This document shows positions 1 through 5,514 of a stretch of 5,582 nt of DNA, in pieces. A program made the translations under genes and the position numbers. Numbering within the stretch: position 1 is the first letter of the stretch; each line of letters begins with the position of its first letter. The notes under the pieces are model-generated. The model had not been told where the DNA came from. It made no database searches and worked only from the letters and a program-made list of their open reading frames with translations. The stretch spans positions 1 through 5,582 of the forward strand of contig CAJXVY010000032.1 in assembly GCA_913062665.1 (NCBI GenBank). The letters are read 5' to 3'. The stretch comes from an uncultured Micrococcales bacterium (lineage in GTDB: Bacteria; Actinomycetota; Actinomycetes; Actinomycetales; Microbacteriaceae).

Positions 1-50
1 GCGCTACCGCCGTGAGAGGGCGGCGTCCTAGGCCGCTAAACGATGGGGCC
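1..50 (-). tRNA. tRNA-Glu (anticodon CUC), 3' part cut off by window edge
   Basis: Read on the minus strand, the first 50 nt of a tRNA-Glu are visible. The 5' acceptor strand GGCCCCA lies at 50-44. A D-arm containing AGCGGCCTAGGAC follows. The anticodon stem CCGCC/GGCGG is perfect and encloses the loop CTCTCAC, with anticodon CTC at 16-14, which reads GAG codons. The T-arm and the 3' acceptor strand lie outside the window, so acceptor pairing and a CCA end cannot be checked. The gene is 44 nt downstream of the lipid kinase gene on the same strand and has a possible promoter of its own in that gap. It is a direct substrate of the GltX encoded in this window. Confidence 0.93.
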
Positions 51-62
51 GTGAACTAGGAA

Positions 63-91
63 AGTATTCCACAGATTATGACCAAGTGCAA
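63..91 (-). promoter_or_regulatory. Candidate promoter for tRNA-Glu
   Basis: On the minus strand a TTGCAC hexamer (91-86) is followed after exactly 17 nt by AATACT (68-63). The -10 hexamer ends 12 nt before the tRNA 5' end, so initiation would fall a few bases upstream of the mature tRNA, as is usual for tRNA promoters. The -35 matches the sigma-70 consensus at 3 of 6 bases and the -10 at 4 of 6. Spacing and position are therefore the main support. It sits directly after the lipid kinase stop codon. I see no clear terminator between them, so read-through from the kinase gene is the alternative. Confidence 0.4.
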
Positions 92-94
92 AGG

Positions 95-955
95 CTAGAT
101 TGCGATTGTCAGCGCTTTAGGCATAACCTCAGCATCAAAGCCTCCAAAGCCCAATGGTTCTCCATCCGCATAAATTGGCACTTCTGCAGAGAGGCTAATC
201 TTCCTAACCCCTTCGACACTTACCGCGGGATGAGAGAGATGAGTTCCTCGATAAACCCTTGGAAAAACTTGAAGTAGTTCAGTCTTTGGCAAATCCCGAA
301 CCGTGAATAGCTCGATAGATGAGTCACTCAGGTTTGCATCAGGAACAATTTTCATACCGCCACCGAATATGCCTGAATTGGAAACCGAGCAGAGCATTCC
401 TCGGAATGAACGCGGCTCGCCATCGACAGTCAATTTGTAGTCGATTGCAGAAAAACTTGGAAGTTCCCGAAGCAATCCAAACGGATACTTCAAGAAACCG
501 CCAAAACGGTAATTGTTGGTCCTTTGATTCACAAACGAATCTAAACCTGCGGAAATTGTTCCGGTTGAGTAATGCACCCCTCCCGCCACAGAAACCTTCA
601 TAAGGTCAATTTGCTGGAAGCTTTCCTCAATCAGGCCTGAAGAGAGAATCTCCCTTGCTGGCTTACTGCTAATGCCAAGCTTTCTGGCGCTGTCGTTTCC
701 ACTGCCAGAGGGTATGAGAACAATTGGTATTGAATTCTCAACAGCAAATTGGGTCAAGGAATGCAGGGTTCCGTCGCCACCGAGGGCGATTACCTTGTCA
801 GGCTTCAATTCACTGAGCTGCTCAAGGCAGTCTTCGGGGTTTTCAGCGGAAACTAGAGTGTGTTCCATGTTGTGCTCAGCGAAAAAATCCTTGGCGGCAA
901 AGTATGACTTAGCAAGTTTGCCTCCGGCATTGGGATTAACCACCAAACCCAACAT
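95..955 (-). CDS. Diacylglycerol kinase-family (DgkB/YegS-type) lipid kinase
   Basis: This is a 286-residue protein of the DAGK catalytic-domain family. These soluble or membrane-associated kinases phosphorylate diacylglycerol or related lipids with ATP. Visible marks are an N-terminal strand with the NPNAGG turn (residues 7-12), the nucleotide-binding GGDGT (59-63), IPSGSGND (81-88), a GGGM-K-VPDA stretch (about 198-207) and YADGEPLG near the C-terminus (262-269). Length is normal and the frame is intact. The frame also opens at a TTG at 976, which would add seven residues. I prefer the ATG at 955, which has GGAGAG 3-8 nt upstream and starts directly at the first conserved strand; the TTG has no ribosome binding site. 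The gene is divergent from the MBL-fold gene and upstream of tRNA-Glu. The family call is firm. The lipid substrate cannot be read from the sequence; some actinobacterial relatives take part in phospholipid or PIM precursor metabolism. Confidence 0.93.
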   Translation of the reverse strand: MLGLVVNPNAGGKLAKSYFAAKDFFAEHNMEHTLVSAENPEDCLEQLSELKPDKVIALGGDGTLHSLTQFAVENSIPIVLIPSGSGNDSARKLGISSKPAREILSSGLIEESFQQIDLMKVSVAGGVHYSTGTISAGLDSFVNQRTNNYRFGGFLKYPFGLLRELPSFSAIDYKLTVDGEPRSFRGMLCSVSNSGIFGGGMKIVPDANLSDSSIELFTVRDLPKTELLQVFPRVYRGTHLSHPAVSVEGVRKISLSAEVPIYADGEPLGFGGFDAEVMPKALTIAI

Positions 956-958
956 CAG

Positions 959-964
959 CTCTCC
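959..964 (-). promoter_or_regulatory. Ribosome binding site deciding the lipid kinase start
   Basis: GGAGAG on the minus strand lies 3 nt before the ATG at 955, with GGAG 5 nt from it. It lies inside the longer frame that opens at the TTG at 976, and it is the main reason for choosing the ATG. Confidence 0.7.
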
Positions 965-994
965 AATCGATTCCAATAAATTTAGACTGCTTGT

Positions 995-999
995 GGAGG
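995..999 (+). promoter_or_regulatory. Ribosome binding site of the MBL-fold gene
   Basis: A full GGAGG lies 7 nt before the ATG at 1007. It is the strongest Shine-Dalgarno sequence in the window and fixes this start. Confidence 0.75.
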
Positions 1000-1006
1000 A
1001 TTAGAG

Positions 1007-1639
1007 ATGAAAATTACAAAATTCACTCATGCGTGTTTGAAGATTGAGAGCGAAGGTTCCACCCTCTGGGTGGATCCAGGAAATTTCAGCGACGACTTCG
1101 TGGCATCCAAAGCAGAGGCTGTTGTCATAACGCACCTTCATGACGATCATTGCCACCGGCCCAATATCGAAAAGCTGCTGAGCCTCAATCCGGATACAAA
1201 GATTTTTTCTACTTCAGAGGTCGCTGAAAAACTAAAAGGCCTGGAAGTAAACGTTGTCCAACATGGAGATTTTCATCAGGTCGAAGGATTCCAATTGGAG
1301 TTTTTTGGTGATCTTCACCAGCAGATCCACAGCAGCATCCCGATAGTGCAAAACACAGGAGTAATGGTCAACCAAAGGTTTTATTACCCGGGAGACAGCT
1401 ATACAGCGCCTGAATACCAGCCAGAAGTGCTAGCGGTTCCCTCTTCAGCCCCTTGGCTGAAAATTGCAGACGTGATTGATTTTCTAAACGCAGTTAGGCC
1501 GCAGCGAGCTTTCCCCACTCATAATGCTCTGCTGAGCGAGATTGGACATGACCTGCAAAATTCGAGAATTCAGCAAATTGTTGAAAGTAACGGTGGAGAA
1601 TTCACCTACCTGCTCCCAGGAAATAGCTTGGAGTTATAG
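1007..1639 (+). CDS. Metallo-beta-lactamase-fold hydrolase, UlaG-like
   Basis: This 210-residue protein carries the signature of the metallo-beta-lactamase superfamily. The metal-binding HxHxDH appears as HLHDDH (residues 43-48) after an early WVDPG strand end (21-25). A GDLH (101-104) supplies a further histidine, the bridging aspartate is in PGDS (128-131), and a late histidine sits in PTHN (170-173). The short length and the opening MKITKFTHACLKI resemble the UlaG-like branch of small cytoplasmic metal-dependent hydrolases. There is no signal peptide. The substrate cannot be deduced: family members act on phosphodiesters, thioesters or lactones. It is the only plus-strand gene in the window and has its own strong ribosome binding site. 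Its stop codon lies just past that of the convergent membrane protein gene, giving a 6-nt tail-to-tail overlap. The family is firm and the function unknown. Confidence 0.9.
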   Translation: MKITKFTHACLKIESEGSTLWVDPGNFSDDFVASKAEAVVITHLHDDHCHRPNIEKLLSLNPDTKIFSTSEVAEKLKGLEVNVVQHGDFHQVEGFQLEFFGDLHQQIHSSIPIVQNTGVMVNQRFYYPGDSYTAPEYQPEVLAVPSSAPWLKIADVIDFLNAVRPQRAFPTHNALLSEIGHDLQNSRIQQIVESNGGEFTYLLPGNSLEL

Positions 1640-2017
1640 GGCCACGATCAAAGCACTTGCAGCCATCACGAGGGTAATCGGACCCCAAAGGCGTCTCTCC
1701 GGTGCCGAACGTGAAATGTTGTTTAGCACCGCACCCACTGCCAGCAATCCAAAGAAAACCCAATTGGCAACTGTTCTTCCAGCTTCGTCAAGCAGGCTTT
1801 GAAAAACACCGATTTCAGCGAGGTAATGACCTGCAAGAGCTAAAGCTACTAAAAAGCTGAAGGCACTAGCGATTCTGTAATTTCTGGGAAGTTTTCCCTT
1901 GTGGGCTCCACCAAAGGCCAATTCTCCCCAGCCTGCGCCAAAAGCAAGGGCTAGTTGAAAAAGTGAGAGTTTTAGAAAAGCCACAACCAGCATCCAGAGA
2001 GCTACAGTTTCAAGCAT
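1634..2017 (-). CDS. Small four-helix integral membrane protein of unknown function
   Basis: This 127-residue, strongly hydrophobic protein has four predicted membrane segments at about residues 4-26, 47-69, 81-99 and 110-126. The first loop contains a Gly-rich stretch ending GKLPRNYRIASA (41-52). A charged loop, ISRSAPERRLWGP (101-113), precedes the last helix. The pattern of a W-GG element, an LP-R-SA motif and SRS-ER recalls small membrane proteins common in actinobacteria, but I cannot attach a named family or function. The start is supported by AAGGA 4 nt upstream. The gene begins 10 nt after the 3' end of tRNA-Gln and so is probably expressed from the tRNA or gltX transcript. Its stop overlaps the end of the convergent MBL-fold gene. 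Hydrophobic periodicity, ribosome binding site and intact length make it a real gene. Confidence 0.85.
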   Translation of the reverse strand: MLETVALWMLVVAFLKLSLFQLALAFGAGWGELAFGGAHKGKLPRNYRIASAFSFLVALALAGHYLAEIGVFQSLLDEAGRTVANWVFFGLLAVGAVLNNISRSAPERRLWGPITLVMAASALIVAL

Positions 2018-2021
2018 TTTT

Positions 2022-2026
2022 TCCTT
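2022..2026 (-). promoter_or_regulatory. Ribosome binding site abutting tRNA-Gln
   Basis: AAGGA on the minus strand lies 4 nt before the ATG of the membrane protein and only 1 nt after the tRNA discriminator base. Cleavage at the tRNA 3' end would leave an mRNA leader of just 10 nt that still carries the site. Confidence 0.65.
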
Positions 2027-2027
2027 G

Positions 2028-2099
2028 CTGGGGTACCTGGACTCGAACCAAGAACAAAGGTACCAGAAACCTCCGTGTTGCCAATTACACCATACCCCA
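2028..2099 (-). tRNA. tRNA-Gln (anticodon CUG)
   Basis: This is a complete 72-nt cloverleaf on the minus strand. The acceptor TGGGGTA pairs perfectly with TACCCCA, and the discriminator is G at 2028. A D-arm with GTGTAATTGGCAACAC follows. The anticodon stem GAGGT/ACCTT has one G-U pair and encloses TTCTGGT, with anticodon CTG at 2066-2064, which reads CAG. The T-arm is CTTGG-TTCGAGT-CCAGG. The 3' CCA is not encoded; the genome continues CAA. The gene follows gltX by 32 nt, and I see no convincing promoter of its own, so it is probably processed from the gltX transcript. In organisms without GlnRS this tRNA is first charged with glutamate by GltX and then amidated by GatCAB. Confidence 0.97.
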
Positions 2100-2104
2100 G
2101 GGTT

Positions 2105-2120
2105 GAACCATCACTGGTCC
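2105..2120 (-). other. Short RNA hairpin with GNRA-type loop before tRNA-Gln
   Basis: On the minus strand GGACCA pairs with TGGTTC (one G-U pair) around the tetraloop GTGA, which fits the GNRA pattern. It ends 5 nt before the tRNA 5' end and begins 2 nt after the larger hairpin over the gltX stop. No T-run follows, so it is not a classical terminator. A role in tRNA 5' processing or transcript stability is an inference. Confidence 0.45.
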
Positions 2121-2122
2121 AG

Positions 2123-2155
2123 CCCCCTATCCTAGCGTGAAGCGAGGATAGAGGG
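2123..2155 (-). other. Strong hairpin overlapping the gltX stop codon
   Basis: The arms are 14 nt each: 2155-2142 reads CCCTCTATCCTCGC and 2136-2123 reads GCTAGGATAGGGGG. The loop is 5 nt. Thirteen of 14 positions pair (one is G-U) and one is mismatched. The 5' arm lies in the last gltX codons, and the 3' arm contains the TAG stop plus the first bases after it. There is no T-run on either strand, so a classical intrinsic terminator is not shown. It could be a U-tract-less terminator, a 3'-end stabiliser or an RNase processing site between gltX mRNA and tRNA-Gln. TAGGAT in the 3' arm also resembles a -10 element, but its -35 partner is poor. Confidence 0.6.
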
Positions 2156-3640
2156 AAACTCTCTTAGACGCTGAATCGAGATTTCCCTACCCAAAATCTC
2201 CAAGGACTCAAAAAGAGGAGGAGAAACCTTCCGACCGCTAACGGCGGATCGCAAAGGCCCAAAAGCAATCCTTGGCTTGAGCTCCATTTTTTCTATCAAC
2301 TCTTGCTGCAAAGCCGCCTGAATGCTCTCTGTCTGCCAGTTTTCAAGCTTCTCCAATACACCTATGGAAGCTTCGATTATTTCCCCAGTATTTTCTGGAA
2401 GCTTTGTCAGCGAATCTTGCTCGTGGATGACCTTGTCAACAAACAGGAATCTGAGCATTTCAACGGATTCACTCAGGAGAGTGATTCGCTCCTGGATTAG
2501 AGGAGCTGCTTTTTCCAAAATTGACAGTTCCGAATCTGAGGGGGTTGCTCCAATCAACTCAGATTGCTGCAAATAGGGAATCAGTCTCTGCTGGAAATCC
2601 TCAAGCTCAAGCAGTCGAATGTGAGCTGCGTTTATCGCTTCTGCCTTGGCTTGATCAAACCTTGCTGGATTTGGGTTAACATCTTCAACATCAAAGTTTT
2701 CACACAGCTCTTCAAGGGTAAAAATGTCCCTGTCAGGTCCGATAGACCAGCCAAGAAGGGCGAGGTAATTTAACAAGCCCTCATGAATAAATCCGCGCTC
2801 TTTGTGAACGAAGAGATCACTCTCGGGGTCTCTCTTAGAGAGTTTTTTGTTGCCCTCTCCCATGACAAAGGGCAGATGGCCAAACTTTGGCACGAATTTA
2901 GCGATGCCAGCTTTGTACATGGCGTTGTAAAGAACAATCTGCCTTGGAGTGGAGCTAAGCAAATCCTCTCCCCTGAGAACGTGGGTGATTCCCATCAAAG
3001 CATCATCAACTGGGTTCACCAGGGTGTAGAGCGGGTCACCACTTGGTCTAACAACCACAAAATCCGGAAAAGATCCTGCTGGGAAAAGAATCTCACCGCG
3101 AACTAAATCAGTGAAGGTAATATCCTCATCCGGCACCCTCACTCTCAGCGCAGGTTGCCTTCCGTCGTTCCTGTAGGCCTGTTTTTGCGCCTCAGTTAGA
3201 TCTCGTTCACTATTGTCATAGCCAAGCTGTTTTGGACGACCATTGGCAAGATTGCGCTGCTCGATTTCCTCGCCCGTCAAAAAACTCTCATAAACCTGAC
3301 CAGACTCAATCAGCTTGTCAATGACTTCCTGATAAACCTCCCGACGCTCACTTTGTCTATAGGGACCGAATTCACCGCCTACACCAAAGCCTTCATCCCA
3401 TTCAATGCCCAGCCAGTGAAGACCTTGAATTATCTGCTCTAAAGACTCTTCACTGTCTCGAGTTGCGTCTGTATCCTCCACTCGAAAAATAAACTTCCCA
3501 CCGTGTCTTTTTGCATAGGCCCAATTGAACAGCGCCGTTCTGATCAGGCCGACGTGGGGAATACCAGTTGGAGACGGCGAGAAACGAACTCGGATGTCTC
3601 TGCCAGTGGCATCAGTTATTGGGGCGGAGTTTTCTGTCAT
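2132..3640 (-). CDS. gltX: Glutamate--tRNA ligase (GluRS), probably non-discriminating
   Basis: GltX is a cytoplasmic class I aminoacyl-tRNA synthetase that ligates glutamate to tRNA-Glu. This 502-residue copy is full length. The Rossmann signature [12 protein letters not shown] (residues 20-31) holds the HIGH-type motif. FRVEDTD follows at 52-58, [15 protein letters not shown] lies in the catalytic insert (220-234), and the KMSKS loop is KLSKR (266-270). The helical anticodon-binding domain ends with the conserved [14 protein letters not shown] (473-486). Actinobacteria usually lack GlnRS, so this enzyme probably also makes Glu-tRNA-Gln for GatCAB; that is family knowledge and is not proven by residues here. 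The ATG at 3640 has no Shine-Dalgarno sequence and comes 12 nt after the upstream stop codon, which is in the same frame, so translational coupling is likely. tRNA-Gln follows 32 nt downstream. Confidence 0.97.
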   Translation of the reverse strand: MTENSAPITDATGRDIRVRFSPSPTGIPHVGLIRTALFNWAYAKRHGGKFIFRVEDTDATRDSEESLEQIIQGLHWLGIEWDEGFGVGGEFGPYRQSERREVYQEVIDKLIESGQVYESFLTGEEIEQRNLANGRPKQLGYDNSERDLTEAQKQAYRNDGRQPALRVRVPDEDITFTDLVRGEILFPAGSFPDFVVVRPSGDPLYTLVNPVDDALMGITHVLRGEDLLSSTPRQIVLYNAMYKAGIAKFVPKFGHLPFVMGEGNKKLSKRDPESDLFVHKERGFIHEGLLNYLALLGWSIGPDRDIFTLEELCENFDVEDVNPNPARFDQAKAEAINAAHIRLLELEDFQQRLIPYLQQSELIGATPSDSELSILEKAAPLIQERITLLSESVEMLRFLFVDKVIHEQDSLTKLPENTGEIIEASIGVLEKLENWQTESIQAALQQELIEKMELKPRIAFGPLRSAVSGRKVSPPLFESLEILGREISIQRLREFPSILASR

Positions 3641-3652
3641 GACTGGATTAGT

Positions 3653-4408
3653 TTACGCAACCGGATTTATCAGAGTTCCGACGCCTTCAATCTCGCACTC
3701 GATAACATCGCCAGAGTCAATCTTTGAAATTCCGGCAGGTGAACCAGTAACAATTACATCCCCCGGCAGCAACGTCACATTTTCACTGACATAGCTGACC
3801 AATTCCAATGGTTTGAAGTTCATATCCGCCAGTGTGGCCTTTTGTCTCACTTCGCCGTTGACGCGAGACTCAATCACTTGATCCTCTGAATCGAATTCAG
3901 TCTCTACCCAGGGACCAATTGGGCAGAAGGTATCAAAGCCTTTCGACCTGGCCCACTGTAGGTCGCTGAATTGAAGGTCTCTCGCGGTAACGTCATTAGC
4001 CACGGTGTAGCCCCAAACATGCTCAGCAGCCTCCGCAACACTTACGTTTTTCGTCAATTTACCTATAACCACCGCAAGCTCTATTTCCAACTCCACCTTC
4101 TGGCTTTGATGTGGGAGTTGAATCTGGTCACCCGGACCAATTACTGCCGTGTTTGGTTTGAAAAACATCAACGGCTCGTCGGGAACATCCTGACCAATCT
4201 CTTTTGCGTGTGCCGAGTAGTTCATACCAATGCAAACAATCTTTGAGGGAAGAGTTGGAGACAACAACTTAACTTCCTTGATCGCCACTCTTTCGCCGCT
4301 GGTTTCATAACCATCCAGCAGTGGGTGACCATTGAGAACTGCTAACTCTGGGCCGTCTACGACACCGTATTTGGGCGTGCCATTATCACTAAATCTTGCA
4401 ATCCTCAT
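3653..4408 (-). CDS. Fumarylacetoacetate hydrolase-family protein
   Basis: This 251-residue protein has the FAH C-terminal-domain fold used by metal-dependent C-C hydrolases, decarboxylases, isomerases and hydratases that act on beta-keto or 2-oxo acids. Visible marks are CIGMNYSAHAKE (residues 59-70, with the catalytic-type His67 and Glu70), the metal ligands in ELEIELAVVIG (106-116; probably Glu108 and Glu110) with Asp139 in NDVTARD, Lys156 in ARSKGFD, and VTGSPAGI (220-227). Length is typical of the short bacterial form. The substrate is unknown; acylpyruvase or oxaloacetate decarboxylase-like activity is possible. The gene starts one nucleotide after the ilvE stop codon and has only a weak ribosome binding site, so it is probably translationally coupled to ilvE. 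As I recall, the same position between ilvE and gltX occurs in related actinobacteria. Confidence 0.93.
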   Translation of the reverse strand: MRIARFSDNGTPKYGVVDGPELAVLNGHPLLDGYETSGERVAIKEVKLLSPTLPSKIVCIGMNYSAHAKEIGQDVPDEPLMFFKPNTAVIGPGDQIQLPHQSQKVELEIELAVVIGKLTKNVSVAEAAEHVWGYTVANDVTARDLQFSDLQWARSKGFDTFCPIGPWVETEFDSEDQVIESRVNGEVRQKATLADMNFKPLELVSYVSENVTLLPGDVIVTGSPAGISKIDSGDVIECEIEGVGTLINPVA

Positions 4409-4409
4409 A

Positions 4410-5504
4410 TTACTTATCGCCTAACTTGTGCATCCAACCGTGGCGGTCTTCCACTCTTCCATATTGAATTCCGGTTAATTCCTGCCTGAGCGAAACGGTT
4501 AACTCGCCCGGCTCAGATTCTTCCGAACCAATGGTTTCCTCAGTCGAAATCAGCTGACCGATCGGGGTTATAACCGCAGCGGTTCCGCAGGCAAAGGCCT
4601 CCGTGATCTCACCCGAATTCATATCGTCTCGAACTTCTGAAAGAGTTATTCTTCGCTGTTCGACAGTCAGCCCTCGGTCCTCAATCAGGGTTACAACACT
4701 GTCTCGGGTGATGCCGCGAAGAATTGTTCCATCGAGGGATGGAGTAATCACTCTCCCATCTTTTTTCACAAAAAAGATGTTCATTCCACCGAGTTCCTCG
4801 ATGTACTCACCGGTCTCGGCATCTAGAAACAAAACCTGTGAGCAGCCATTTTCCTGACCCTCTTGTTGGGCCAAAAGGCTTGCCGCATAGTTTCCACCGG
4901 TCTTTGCCTCGCCGGTTCCAAACCTTCCAGCCCTGGCACTTCCCAAAGCTATCCAGATTTTGACTGGCTTCACTCCGCCGGTGAAGTAGGGGCCAACCGG
5001 CGATGCAATCAACCTATATTCGGCTCGGTTAGCTGCTCGCACCCCGAGATAGTTCTCGGCAGCGATTTCAAAGGGTCGAAAGTAGAGGGTTTTTTCATCC
5101 TCTGGCTCTGGAACCCAAGCTCCATCGATTGCAATCAGCTCGTGCAAAGACTGCACAAAAAGCTCCTCTGGCAATTCCGGCAGAGCCATCCTGCGAGCAC
5201 TTTTTTGGAGCCTGTTGGCGTTTTCGTAGGGCCTGAAGGTCCATATCGAACCGTCATCATGACGGTAGGCCTTGATGCCTTCAAAGACCTCTTGCCCGTA
5301 GTGTAAAACCGCAGCAGAAGGATCAAGTTGAATTGGTCCGTAAGGAATCACCTCGGCCTGGTGCCACCCTCTTCCCTTTTCCCAATAGATCGCAACCTGG
5401 TGATCGGTGAAATGGGTGCCGAATGTAGGGTTTGCCAAAATGGCTTCCCGCGCCTCATCTGGCAGCGGGTATTGGTTAAGAGACTGGTGAAACTCTAGGC
5501 TCAT
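4410..5504 (-). CDS. ilvE: Branched-chain amino acid aminotransferase
   Basis: IlvE is a PLP enzyme of fold class IV that transfers the amino group between glutamate and the branched-chain 2-oxo acids, the last step of leucine, isoleucine and valine synthesis. The 364-residue protein shows LHYGQEVFEGIKAYR (residues 67-81), the PLP-lysine segment GTGEAKTGGNYAASL (196-210, Lys201), EELGGMNIFF (236-245), LDGTILRGITRDSV (257-270) and ACGTAAVITP (305-314). The frame can be extended 25 codons to a TTG at 5579. That stretch is basic, unlike IlvE, and overlaps the probable leuB end. The ATG at 5504 has GAGGAA just upstream and gives the usual actinobacterial length. The gene sits in the order leuB-ilvE-FAH-gltX with almost no spacing. 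A perfect inverted repeat lies within it at 4757-4779. Confidence 0.96.
   Translation of the reverse strand: MSLEFHQSLNQYPLPDEAREAILANPTFGTHFTDHQVAIYWEKGRGWHQAEVIPYGPIQLDPSAAVLHYGQEVFEGIKAYRHDDGSIWTFRPYENANRLQKSARRMALPELPEELFVQSLHELIAIDGAWVPEPEDEKTLYFRPFEIAAENYLGVRAANRAEYRLIASPVGPYFTGGVKPVKIWIALGSARAGRFGTGEAKTGGNYAASLLAQQEGQENGCSQVLFLDAETGEYIEELGGMNIFFVKKDGRVITPSLDGTILRGITRDSVVTLIEDRGLTVEQRRITLSEVRDDMNSGEITEAFACGTAAVITPIGQLISTEETIGSEESEPGELTVSLRQELTGIQYGRVEDRHGWMHKLGDK
4757..4779. repeat. Perfect 10-bp inverted repeat inside ilvE
   Basis: CATCTTTTTT (4757-4766) and AAAAAAGATG (4770-4779) are exact reverse complements separated by 3 nt. On the coding strand the repeat covers codons for residues near 243-250 (IFFVKKDG), with TTT TTT and AAA AAA codon pairs. 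No T-run follows the second arm, so it is not a standard terminator. It may simply reflect Phe-Phe and Lys-Lys codon choice. Confidence 0.8.
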
Positions 5505-5507
5505 GAC

Positions 5508-5513
5508 TTCCTC
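5508..5513 (-). promoter_or_regulatory. Ribosome binding site deciding the ilvE start
   Basis: GAGGAA on the minus strand lies 3 nt before the ATG at 5504, with GAGG 5 nt from it. It fits entirely in the 10-nt gap after the leuB TGA at 5517-5515 and supports ATG 5504 over the upstream TTG. Confidence 0.7.
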
Positions 5514-5514
5514 A

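Larger units (their letters stand above)
956..1006. promoter_or_regulatory. Divergent intergenic region with possible -10 elements
   Basis: These 51 bp separate the lipid kinase start from the MBL-fold start and must hold, or lie beside, both promoters. An A+T-rich core (975-984) is the likeliest melting region. On the plus strand TAGACT at 983-988 matches a -10 at 4 of 6 bases and would start transcripts at about 995, just at the ribosome binding site. I see no good -35. On the minus strand ATTGGA occurs twice, 10 bp apart (977-972 and 967-962), around the 8-bp palindrome AATCGATT at 965-972. That could be an operator or chance. All of this is tentative. Confidence 0.35.

Noticed and set aside
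956..976. Seven-residue N-terminal extension of the lipid kinase from TTG 976
   Set aside because: It has no ribosome binding site. The ATG at 955 has GGAGAG upstream and begins at the first conserved strand of the family.
2123..2155. Classical rho-independent terminator after gltX
   Set aside because: The stem is strong, but neither strand has the following T-run, and the tRNA begins within 24 nt. It is reported as a hairpin of unproven role.
2112..2158. Separate promoter for tRNA-Gln using TAGGAT at 2135-2130
   Set aside because: The best -35 at 17 nt spacing (TTCCCT) matches only 3 of 6 bases, and the -10 lies within the hairpin arm. Co-transcription with gltX explains the tRNA more simply.
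2783..3106. Plus-strand open frame of 107 codons opposite gltX
   Set aside because: It is antisense to a clearly conserved gene, has no recognisable domain, and its composition is that of a shadow frame. The other long antisense frames over the lipid kinase, FAH and ilvE genes were dropped for the same reason.
4757..4779. Programmed ribosomal frameshift site at the A6G and T6G runs in ilvE
   Set aside because: The reading frame splits the runs as AAA AAA G and TTT TTT G, not in the X XXY YYZ phase needed for -1 slippage. IlvE also continues intact through them.
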